Source: Leptodesmis sichuanensis A121
GTDB lineage: Bacteria; Cyanobacteriota; Cyanobacteriia; Leptolyngbyales; Leptolyngbyaceae
Assembly (NCBI RefSeq): GCF_021379005.1
Contig: NZ_CP075171.1
Span: 5,146,001-5,210,000, forward strand
Length of the DNA stretch: 64,000 nucleotides
Direction: 5' to 3'
Shown here: one piece after another, positions 44,139 through 52,174 of the stretch
How positions within the stretch are numbered: position 1 is the stretch's first letter
Layout of the letters: each line of letters begins with the position of its first letter
Made by a program: the position numbers and the translations under genes
Notes under the pieces: model-generated
The model's database searches: none
What the model saw: only the letters and a program-made list of their open reading frames with translations
What the model was told of the DNA's origin: nothing

Positions 44139-47100
44139 GTGAAAAAACAGAAGTGGACGGGATGGCTTTTCGGTTTGGGGGCGATCGCGCTACTGACTCC
44201 AACTAACGCTCATACGGCTGAACCCAATTCTTCCTATCCATCCTTTCCGCTTTCCTCCAAAACAATTAACCTGGCGCAAACGGATGCGCTCCCTGCCTCT
44301 GTTTCGTCCAAAGCCGCTGATCTGATTATCCCGGCACGGGCTGGGGCTGGCTACAACACTTCTAGTGGTGGCTACGAAGGCTTTGGCAGTTTTCAGGGTT
44401 TTATTCCGCTCTATCAAACGCCAGGAAAAGATCTGGTGTATTTGATTGGACGACTGCTGCTGGATAATGATGCCAATTTAGGCGGCAATTTGATGCTTGG
44501 CTACCGGGTTTACAATCCTGCCGCTAATCGGATTTATGGGGCGTATCTGTCCTACGACAACCGCGATACGGGTTCTAATGTTTTCTCTCAGTTAGGGGTC
44601 GGCGTGGAAACCCTGGGAGATGTCTGGGATGCCCGGTTAAATGCTTACATTCCCCTGGGAGATCCACGCCAAACTGTCAGCGAGCGTGTTTTCAACGCAG
44701 GAACTCAAATAACTGGGTTGCAGTTTCAAAATAACTTTTTGTTGGTGTCCAGCACCCAGTTTCAACAAATCGTTCGCGATGTGGAGGCGCTGGCTGCTGG
44801 CTTTGATGGAGAAGTGGGAGCCAGACTGCTGCAGTTCTCCAATGGAGGAGACTTACGCGGGTATGCTGGCTTCTACTATTTGGCCGCCGGAGACACGTCC
44901 TTTGGTGTGCGCGGTCGGTTAGAAGCCCGTCCCCTGGGCAACTTGACCCTGGGATTAGGCGTACAACATGATGGCATCTTCGGCACCAATGTCTTTGCCA
45001 GTGTGGCTCTGAGTTTTCCCGGAAGCCGATCGCGGGGAGCCGATCGCACCTCTGTTCTGGCACGCATGGGAGAAGATCCAGTTCGCATCAACGCGATCGC
45101 CATTGATCGACAACAGGAAAGCAAAACGACCAGCAGTATATTTAATGTGTTTCTGACCAATCCGGTGACAGGTCAGCCCTATGTGTTTCAGCACGTCACG
45201 CTAGGCAATACGGGCGGCAATGGCACGTTTGAAAATCCTTTTGGCACAGTCCAATCTGCTTTAAACGCGATCCGATCAGATGGCAATGCAATCGTCTATG
45301 TGCAGGCGGGTAGCAATTCCGGCATTCCAGCATTCACGATTCCCGATCGGGTGCAAGTTCTTTCTAGTGGCCCAATTCAACCCTTAATTGCCAGTTTAAA
45401 CGGACAAATTCTGCCTGGATTCCAGATTCCCCTCTCTGGCAGTGGAGCCTTTCCCACCATTAACGGTACCGTTGCGATGGGAAGTGACACCGTGTTATCG
45501 GGCTTTACGATCACCAGTGCAACTGGCCCTGGCGTGACCTTTACCAATGTCAATGGAGTTGAAATTCGGGATAACTTCATCCGCAACACAGCAGAGGCTG
45601 GCATATCGGGGAATGGATTCGCGATCGCCACTCTCACCCGCAACCAGATCACCTCAACAGGTGCTCAGGGCATCGTCGTGCAAAATGGCGGCACGCTCAC
45701 AGTGGCGAATAGTCTTGTCAGCAATACTCAGGGTGCAGGGGTTGCTTTTACCAACGTTAACATCACCGAAATTCGGGATACCACGATTCAGACCACGGCT
45801 GGGGCTGGGATTCTGGGCAATGGCGGTACGAGGACTAATCTCACCCGCAATCAGATTACCGCTGCCCAGGATCAAGGAATTTACCTGCAAAATGGGGGAA
45901 CGATCACTGTCACAGATAGCAGCATAGCCAACACTCGCGCTGGCACGACCACGATCGGAAATCCGATTACTGGTGACATCACGATCGGTTCCATCACGAT
46001 TCCCAATCCCGGCAGTATTATTCCCTTACCCAGTGGTCAGGGGATTGTGATTGCCACGACGAGCGGAGATGCCACCGTTGCCCGCAATACCGTCACAGGT
46101 ACTGGAACTCAGGGGATTGTGCTGCTGAATGCGAGAGGCAATGCCACGATTACCGATAACAGTGTCGCCAATACGATCGGCAATGATTTCACGGTCAACG
46201 TCCCGACGATCGGCAATGTGACGGTCATAACCGGGCAGGGGATTGTGGCTTCCGGTATCACAGGGAATCTGGAGGTCAGCCGCAACACGGTTAACGCGGT
46301 GCGAGGACAGGGCATTACCGTTGCCGGAGTGACCAATGGGACAACCACGATGGTCAATAACACCGTCCGCAATACAGTGGATCAGGGCATGGTGGTGGCT
46401 GGGACATCTGGCACCACGACGATCGCCAATAACCAGATCAGCGATGTCACCACTCGCAACATTAACATCACCAATCCCACAGGCATTGGCCCCGCAACAC
46501 TCACCGTTCCCACCGGACAGGGACTGCTGTTGATTAATTCCATCGGCACCGTTAATGTGACTGGCAACACGATCGAGCGAGTCAATGGTGCTCAGTCGCC
46601 CACACCTCCCGCGCCTGATAGTGGCCAGGGAATTGCGATCGCCAATTTTGTCGGGCAGGTTGATCTGAATCTGACAAGTAACCAGATTCGCAGCAACTTT
46701 AACGATGGCATTCTGATTGGTTTAGCGGGTAGACCGAGTGGCACGACAACGGCAGCGAACGCGAATATCACGATTAGTGGTAATACGATCGAAAATAATG
46801 GCGGGGCAACTCCGGTGCGGGGCGATGGCATCGCGATCGGTTTAGAACAAGATGCTGTCGTCAATAATCTGCTGATTGAAAACAACACAATCCGCAACAA
46901 CGGGGATGAAGGCATCGATATTCGCCTGGGTCTGCAAGCGATTCCAATTATCAATCCCACTACAGCAAGGCTAGCTGGAACGATCCGCAACAACACGATT
47001 ACTGGCAATGCTCAACATGGCATTCAGGTACAAGCCCTCGGCCCAACGCAGGCTAACATAACCATCAACAATAACCAGATTGCGAGTGTTGGGTTTCCAG

Positions 47101-47390
47101 GTATCCGCCTCGATACGTTTAATACCGCTCAACTAACTGCCCTTGTGCAGCAAAACACGATCACTGGCCTGAGTGCTCCCGCCAACTTTTTTGCCTTAAC
47201 TAACGCTGGTTTACCTTCCAGGATCTGCCTTGACCTAAGACAAAATACGATAGGCAGTGTCAGTCTGCAAAATACAGCGGGAAATACGTTCCAATACGTC
47301 GGTGCTAATCTGTTCAATGTCTTCAGTAACAACACGATCAGTACTCTCATCTTTAGCGGAATTCAGTCGCCTGTGCCAGCCTGCCCGTAG
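44139..47390 (+). CDS. secreted beta-helix repeat protein with N-terminal barrel-like domain
   Basis: 1,083 aa, start GTG at 44139 after a GGAGAGAG ribosome site. A signal peptide covers about residues 1-27. Residues about 55-305 are Gly/aromatic-rich with alternating polarity, resembling the beta-barrel of inverse autotransporters. Residues about 345-1070 are a right-handed parallel beta-helix with many N-x-I and GQGI turns. Two consecutive 69-residue units (DNA from about 45541 and 45748) are clear duplicates. It could be a surface-anchored adhesin or a polysaccharide-active protein. No catalytic residues can be identified by eye. Confidence 0.75.
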   Translation: MKKQKWTGWLFGLGAIALLTPTNAHTAEPNSSYPSFPLSSKTINLAQTDALPASVSSKAADLIIPARAGAGYNTSSGGYEGFGSFQGFIPLYQTPGKDLVYLIGRLLLDNDANLGGNLMLGYRVYNPAANRIYGAYLSYDNRDTGSNVFSQLGVGVETLGDVWDARLNAYIPLGDPRQTVSERVFNAGTQITGLQFQNNFLLVSSTQFQQIVRDVEALAAGFDGEVGARLLQFSNGGDLRGYAGFYYLAAGDTSFGVRGRLEARPLGNLTLGLGVQHDGIFGTNVFASVALSFPGSRSRGADRTSVLARMGEDPVRINAIAIDRQQESKTTSSIFNVFLTNPVTGQPYVFQHVTLGNTGGNGTFENPFGTVQSALNAIRSDGNAIVYVQAGSNSGIPAFTIPDRVQVLSSGPIQPLIASLNGQILPGFQIPLSGSGAFPTINGTVAMGSDTVLSGFTITSATGPGVTFTNVNGVEIRDNFIRNTAEAGISGNGFAIATLTRNQITSTGAQGIVVQNGGTLTVANSLVSNTQGAGVAFTNVNITEIRDTTIQTTAGAGILGNGGTRTNLTRNQITAAQDQGIYLQNGGTITVTDSSIANTRAGTTTIGNPITGDITIGSITIPNPGSIIPLPSGQGIVIATTSGDATVARNTVTGTGTQGIVLLNARGNATITDNSVANTIGNDFTVNVPTIGNVTVITGQGIVASGITGNLEVSRNTVNAVRGQGITVAGVTNGTTTMVNNTVRNTVDQGMVVAGTSGTTTIANNQISDVTTRNINITNPTGIGPATLTVPTGQGLLLINSIGTVNVTGNTIERVNGAQSPTPPAPDSGQGIAIANFVGQVDLNLTSNQIRSNFNDGILIGLAGRPSGTTTAANANITISGNTIENNGGATPVRGDGIAIGLEQDAVVNNLLIENNTIRNNGDEGIDIRLGLQAIPIINPTTARLAGTIRNNTITGNAQHGIQVQALGPTQANITINNNQIASVGFPGIRLDTFNTAQLTALVQQNTITGLSAPANFFALTNAGLPSRICLDLRQNTIGSVSLQNTAGNTFQYVGANLFNVFSNNTISTLIFSGIQSPVPACP

Positions 47391-47446
47391 CTGAATGAAC
47401 TGAATCTATGGAAAGAAAAGCGTGCTACCAACCGTTGAAAAACTGG

Positions 47447-49747
47447 CTACCTTTTTGCCAGTGTGGTTGTGGGCAGTCGAGAGATTTGTCCTTTAACAGA
47501 GGTGTATTGCTGAGGGAGTTGAGATGGGGGGATGACCGCGATCGGAACTTCTCCAGTACTGGCGTTAATTTCTCCATACTTCAGATAAATTCGTGGGCAA
47601 TTCACTCGTTGATTGTTTTCAAGTCTGCACTGACCTGCTGCTTGAGTGAGCACAGCATTGGTTAAGGAGAAGATTTCAATGGGTGTATTGGTATCTCCTA
47701 AAAAATGAGTAATTTTAATGTTGTACTGCCTCTGCTTGGTAGCCATATCATTATCTTCAAAATAAATCACTTTATTTTTAGTATCTAATCCGACTGTGAA
47801 AAGAGCATCCTGGCTAAGATCCATCGTCTCAACTTCAAAAATATAGCCACCAACTCGATTTTGCCGATCGAGTTGCTGATCAACTGCAAATACCAATTTT
47901 GGAGATTTGGTACTAAATTGGTTGGTCGTAAAGGACAGTTTTACCTGATCTTCCTGCCCCTGAATTGTCATTCTTGAAACTTTTCCTGATGCAGGCCGAA
48001 TTCCTTCAGCCGCTGCGATAAATCCTGGCCCTGTAATCGCTACATTGGCTCCTTCTGGTGCTCCTGTTCCAGAAGCATTCTGATTCGCATAGGGCATCTG
48101 AATGTCCGAAACAGTGATGGTATAGGAAGTATTTTGGCGATAAGGAACCTGATAGCTTGGTGGCGTTCTTTTTCCCTGTCCCCCCTTATATGGTTTAGCA
48201 ACAGTTTCTTGAATGGCCTGATTGCGATCGCCAGTCACAGTTAGCTTTCCCTGACCAATCAGAGAAATTCCTAGACCAGAATTTGTTTGGCAAAATGGGC
48301 AACTGAAAGGGGGACTTTGTGCTTTAAACAGCAACGGGTTGGTACGAGAAGAGAGGGAGGTTAGTTCTAGATTCTGGCTGCTGCGATCGCCAGAATACAC
48401 CTCATTCATTGGAGTTTTATAGCGCCAGGTATTGTTATTCAGATCAAATTCAATGGTTTGAACGGTGTGGGGAAAGTTGCTGTCATACACTCGCACCAGC
48501 ATTTTCCCTTGCCCATGATCTTCAATTGCAAATGGTGTTAACACATAGCCTGCGGTTAGAACTAGATTACCCAGATGATCTCGCTCTAATTGATAAAGTC
48601 CCAGCGTATAAGCCCGTTGATTTTGTAATCCATTTTTCAGAATGGCTAAAATCTCTGATGGACTTTTCTGGCGAATTTCTCGATTTTGATTGGTGATTTC
48701 ATCGACTCTTTGCAGCGTTGTATAACGAGCAATCAAATGGCTCCAGGCTGGAGTGAGAGCTGCGGCACTCAATCGTTTTGCATCCTGATGATCAATCTGA
48801 TGACTGGTTAACCAACTTTGGGACTGTTGCAAAGTGCGCTGCAGTTCAGGCGTATTTTCAGTAAATAGCAGACTGGCAACTCCCAATCCTTCACTGTGAC
48901 CATCTTGCTGCAAAAGCTTTGACTGCTGGTTGAGCCACGTTTGCGCGATCGCCTTGGGAATGCAAGGAACTTGGCTATAGTCGTCGCTGCGGTTATAGCA
49001 AATATTATCTGCGCCAAAGAAATCGATTAAGTCGTAAAGGCTGAGGGCATTCTTGGTCGCGACAGGATACTTGCCGCCAGAGTAGTTCCCCAAGCCGAAG
49101 TCTTGAATTTTTGGGTAAAATCCCTTTAGTTCTGCGACGGTGTTGGTTGCTGTAGGAGCCAGAAACTCTGTGGTCACCCAGCCACCCCCGGATAACTTTG
49201 CCCAGAGTTGGCCATTGCGATCGCGTTGCTCTTCCACAACCGAAACCACTGTGCCATTCGGCAGGCTATTCAGAATTGGGAAACTTGCTCCGGCTCCCTG
49301 GCGAATGTTCAACCCAGTGTACTGAGGGGGAAGATCGATAAAATACAGGTTTTCTGTATAGGAAGTCGGTTGGCTGACAGAAGTAATTTCCAAGGCGTTT
49401 GAGGTTTGGGGGCCAACAATCCCGTCTACCTGTAAACCATGCTGGCGCTGAAAATTACGGACAGCCTGTTGCGTTTGATGGCCAAAGATTCCATCCACGG
49501 GAATGCTCAACAGGCGTTGCAACTCAGCAACCCGAGGCCCTCGATCGCCACATTGTAAAGCCGCATAAATGGCTGAAGCCTGTCCCCCCAACACCGACAG
49601 TACTGCCACCAGCCCCGCACAACAAAGCCAGATTGAGCGCCAGATGGGAAAAGTTTTGCCAGGTCGATCGCCGAATCCTCTGAAAGCAATGGGAGGAGAA
49701 GACTCGTCACAGGCACTCGCATAGTGAAGCCATGCCAGCGTTTCCAT
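47447..49747 (-). CDS. secreted peptidoglycan-binding / SH3 protein with large unknown C-terminal region
   Basis: The frame is open from 49888, but METLAWLHYA at 49747 matches the usual start of cyanobacterial peptidoglycan-binding proteins, giving 766 aa. One membrane helix (about 37-60) is followed by a PG_binding_1 domain (about 66-120: LQCGDRGPRVAELQRLL, VDGIFGHQTQQAV). A bacterial SH3-like domain follows (about 135-200: LNIRQGAGASFPILNSLPNG). The remaining 560 residues are unrecognised; the first part has helical and strand segments resembling a papain-like or hydrolase region (YVLTPFAIEDHGQGKMLVRVYDSN), then a beta-rich domain with one CPFC pair. It is divergent from the transglutaminase-like gene. 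Confidence 0.75.
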   Translation of the reverse strand: METLAWLHYASACDESSPPIAFRGFGDRPGKTFPIWRSIWLCCAGLVAVLSVLGGQASAIYAALQCGDRGPRVAELQRLLSIPVDGIFGHQTQQAVRNFQRQHGLQVDGIVGPQTSNALEITSVSQPTSYTENLYFIDLPPQYTGLNIRQGAGASFPILNSLPNGTVVSVVEEQRDRNGQLWAKLSGGGWVTTEFLAPTATNTVAELKGFYPKIQDFGLGNYSGGKYPVATKNALSLYDLIDFFGADNICYNRSDDYSQVPCIPKAIAQTWLNQQSKLLQQDGHSEGLGVASLLFTENTPELQRTLQQSQSWLTSHQIDHQDAKRLSAAALTPAWSHLIARYTTLQRVDEITNQNREIRQKSPSEILAILKNGLQNQRAYTLGLYQLERDHLGNLVLTAGYVLTPFAIEDHGQGKMLVRVYDSNFPHTVQTIEFDLNNNTWRYKTPMNEVYSGDRSSQNLELTSLSSRTNPLLFKAQSPPFSCPFCQTNSGLGISLIGQGKLTVTGDRNQAIQETVAKPYKGGQGKRTPPSYQVPYRQNTSYTITVSDIQMPYANQNASGTGAPEGANVAITGPGFIAAAEGIRPASGKVSRMTIQGQEDQVKLSFTTNQFSTKSPKLVFAVDQQLDRQNRVGGYIFEVETMDLSQDALFTVGLDTKNKVIYFEDNDMATKQRQYNIKITHFLGDTNTPIEIFSLTNAVLTQAAGQCRLENNQRVNCPRIYLKYGEINASTGEVPIAVIPPSQLPQQYTSVKGQISRLPTTTLAKR

Positions 49748-49903
49748 AGGAATTTTTAACGGGGAACAGCAAAAAATGCCATGATCATAGGTGACTGGGG
49801 TCAATTGGGGACAAATGGTGTGACAGTTTTGGGGTGGGAGCTTCTTCTTGCCACAGTAAGTGATGAGTTTGGGAATTGTTGGAGGCAATTATTGGAGGCG
49901 ATT

Positions 49904-50686
49904 ATGCGACTCAAAGTGGAGTGTCAACTTGCATTTAAGACGGAAACCCCTACCCCCGCCATTTTCATGCTGCGACCTCGAAGTGGCTATGGGCAGTGGG
50001 TCATGCGAGAAGAGTATCTACTGGAACCAAGTGTTCCGGTAGTGGAATACACCGATAGTTACGGGAATCTGTGCCAGCGCCTGGTGGTGCCCACTGGGGA
50101 ATTTAAAATCTACACCTCGGCTACAGCAGATGCAGCGGATGAAATTGATGTGGCTCCGGGAGTCCCCTTTGTTCCAGTGGAAAAGCTACCAGAATCGGTT
50201 ATTCAGTTTTTGCTGCCCAGTCGCTACTGTCAGGCTGATCTGGTGGGCGATCGTGCTTTAGAAATCGTGGGTGATGCGCTGCCCGGTTATGACCAGGTGG
50301 AAACAATTCGCCGCTGGATTCACGACAATATTGAGTACCGCTATGGCACCAGTGATGCTTCAACCTCGGCGGTAGATACGATCAAGCAACAGGTCGGAGT
50401 TTGCCGCGATTTTGCCCATCTAGGAATTTCCCTCTGCCGTAGTCTCAATATTCCGGCCCGGATGGTTGTTGGCTATCTGTATCAACTCGATCCTATGGAT
50501 CTCCATGCCTGGTTTGAAGCCTATGTGGGCGATCGCTGGTATACCTTTGATGCCACTCAAGACAAGCCGCGAGGTAACCGAATTGCGATCGCCTATGGCC
50601 GGGATGCGGCTGATGTCGCCCTATCCACTCAATTCGGCCCCATGCAATTACTGGAAATGAAAGTAGGGGTCGATGCGGTCAAATAA
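49904..50686 (+). CDS. transglutaminase-like cysteine protease-fold protein
   Basis: The ATG at 49904 (MRLKVECQLAF) is the family start; the open frame from 49781 adds unlikely residues. The 260-aa product has an N-terminal beta domain (about 1-90) and a transglutaminase core with the triad C167 (GVCRDFAHL), H201 (DLHAWFEAY) and D216 (WYTFDATQD). Family members act as peptidases or amidases; the substrate is unknown. No signal peptide is seen, so it is probably cytosolic. It is divergent from the peptidoglycan-binding gene, with 156 bp between starts. Confidence 0.88.
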   Translation: MRLKVECQLAFKTETPTPAIFMLRPRSGYGQWVMREEYLLEPSVPVVEYTDSYGNLCQRLVVPTGEFKIYTSATADAADEIDVAPGVPFVPVEKLPESVIQFLLPSRYCQADLVGDRALEIVGDALPGYDQVETIRRWIHDNIEYRYGTSDASTSAVDTIKQQVGVCRDFAHLGISLCRSLNIPARMVVGYLYQLDPMDLHAWFEAYVGDRWYTFDATQDKPRGNRIAIAYGRDAADVALSTQFGPMQLLEMKVGVDAVK

Positions 50687-50780
50687 ATGAGAATGTCATT
50701 AGCCATTTGTCCTGTGTCATTTGTAAACCCTGCTTCCTAATGAGCAATGACCAATGACTAATGACGATTCTTCTGCCTTT

Positions 50781-51245
50781 CTACTTCGGCAACTTACCAA
50801 TGATCTGGTTCTTAATTTCGTCTATTTCCTGCGCTAACTCCTGGCGGTTAGAAGCTCGCAGTAAATAGCGGTAGACAAACCAGATGCTATATCCGAAGCC
50901 AATTAGCTGTAACGAGGGAGCCAGTAAGGGGATATCATCCACGGCATCCAGCAGGGCCAGAGTCATCTTCACTGCAACAATGCCACCGAAGATTAGCCCT
51001 AAGGTAACGAGAGGCCGTTTGTATTCGCCAAAGAAGTCTCCCAGATATTCAGGCAAGCCGGATAGGAAATTGTAAATACGTTCTCCAATCTGCCGCAATT
51101 GCTCACTGGTCTGGTTGGTCTGGTTTGTGGGAGGCAACAGCAGCGGTTCACTACTGTTACCCGTGGCTGTTGACTGCGGCTCTGCAAAGTCGGTAGAGCT
51201 AGTCTTAGGAGTTTCGGTATCTTTAACTTCAGGATTCATAGTCAT
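50781..51245 (-). CDS. CAAD-domain (CURT1-like) thylakoid membrane protein
   Basis: 154 aa: a Ser/Thr/Asn/Glu-rich N-terminus (about 1-55) and a CAAD domain (about 60-150) with an amphipathic helix, two close membrane helices (about 88-108 and 112-132) and a C-terminal charged helix. CAAD domains anchor some cyanobacterial aminoacyl-tRNA synthetases to thylakoids, and stand-alone versions are related to CURT1, which bends thylakoid membrane. This copy is stand-alone, so a membrane-shaping role is more likely. The short gap after it holds AATGACC-type heptamers (about 50746-50766). Confidence 0.85.
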   Translation of the reverse strand: MTMNPEVKDTETPKTSSTDFAEPQSTATGNSSEPLLLPPTNQTNQTSEQLRQIGERIYNFLSGLPEYLGDFFGEYKRPLVTLGLIFGGIVAVKMTLALLDAVDDIPLLAPSLQLIGFGYSIWFVYRYLLRASNRQELAQEIDEIKNQIIGKLPK

Positions 51246-51733
51246 AACCTGGGAGTAACAATCTGAGCAACGCTGGTAAGCAAAATATGAGCCAGCAATC
51301 AGAACCTAGAGTAGTAACGAGACTATTCTGGTCAACCTTGTGATGCCTAACAACAACCTTGGGATAGGTATTAGGTCAGATAGATATGTACCCTATCTGA
51401 ACCCAGATGTAAATGGTTGCTGTGACGCTATAAGAAATCTGCAAGTTGTTAGGACAGGTCTAAACCAAGCCCAGCTAGAGAACGGTCGTTTTCCGATCAG
51501 AGAAACTCCGGTTGTGGACTTGGACAAGGTTCGGTTTACTGATCAAGTTGCTGAATTGTACCTTTAAGCGAAATATCGATCACCTGTGGAGACCCTATCT
51601 GTTAGCCATTATTTTTACTTATGGTGGTGACTACGTTCGCTGTAGGTGCCAGACTGCTTTAGGGGACTATATTTGCTCTCATAGGCAATCAGGTTTAACT
51701 ATATGTAAAAAAATATGTAGAAACTGTGTCACA
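51246..51733. other. intergenic region with palindromic repeat copy B
   Basis: 488 bp. The only structure is repeat copy B. The open frame at 51340-51567 covers that repeat and is rejected. The rest is AT-rich with no gene seen. Confidence 0.5.
51461..51538. repeat. palindromic repeat family, copy B
   Basis: Full-length copy in the opposite sense to copy A. It begins TAAACCAAGCCCAGCTAGAG, has the core ATCAGAGAAACT and ends TGGACTTGGACAAGGTTCGG plus TTTA. It is bounded by TAAACC at one end and GGTTTA at the other. Confidence 0.75.
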
Positions 51734-52048
51734 CTATGCACGGGACTGGCGCACCTGTTTGACTGGTGGAGGTAAGGCATGGGTGCGGGTGGTGTAAATT
51801 TCTTCCTGGGCATACCAGATGGAAATTTCATAGGCACCTACGATGATCCAGGCGTAGCGGCAGAGATGATCGATTTGGGCGATTAAATCATCTACCAGCC
51901 AGGGTTCGGAGCAGTGAATGGCCAGCGTGTAGCTGCGATCCAGGAACAGGAAACACAAGGGTAGGGTATCTAGAAAATGGGATCGAAAGCGCTCCAGGCG
52001 GAGTACTTCAAGAATGAGCAGGTCATTATCTGTCAGTTCTAAAGCCAT
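51734..52048 (-). CDS. hypothetical protein, ~104 aa
   Basis: Not recognised. A compact mixed alpha/beta protein beginning MALELTDNDLLILEVL, with no signal or membrane segment; it is fairly rich in Trp, Tyr and Leu (WIIVGAYEISIWYAQ). Amino-acid use and codon pattern look like a real cyanobacterial gene. It lies 126 bp downstream (minus strand) of the disrupted histidine kinase gene, so it could have been cotranscribed with it. Confidence 0.55.
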   Translation of the reverse strand: MALELTDNDLLILEVLRLERFRSHFLDTLPLCFLFLDRSYTLAIHCSEPWLVDDLIAQIDHLCRYAWIIVGAYEISIWYAQEEIYTTRTHALPPPVKQVRQSRA

Positions 52049-52174
52049 ATAAATTCTTTCTGGAAGATGATGACTTGATTTAACTGGAACCTGACCATAA
52101 ACCCCTACGGTGTAAACTCAGGATCTTTAATCCCCCCCTTGCAGTTCTCTGAGGAAAAATACGTAAATGGGGAA

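Noticed and set aside
46109-47350. Several open frames on the minus strand of the beta-helix gene
   Set aside because: They are rich in Val/Ile/Pro as expected from antisense of Asn/Thr/Gly repeats; shadows of the real gene.
49748-49888. Upstream extension of the peptidoglycan-binding protein
   Set aside because: It would run into the divergent promoter region, and METLAWLHYA is the typical start.
51340-51567. 75-codon open frame after the CAAD gene
   Set aside because: It is built largely from palindromic repeat copy B and has no protein-like character.
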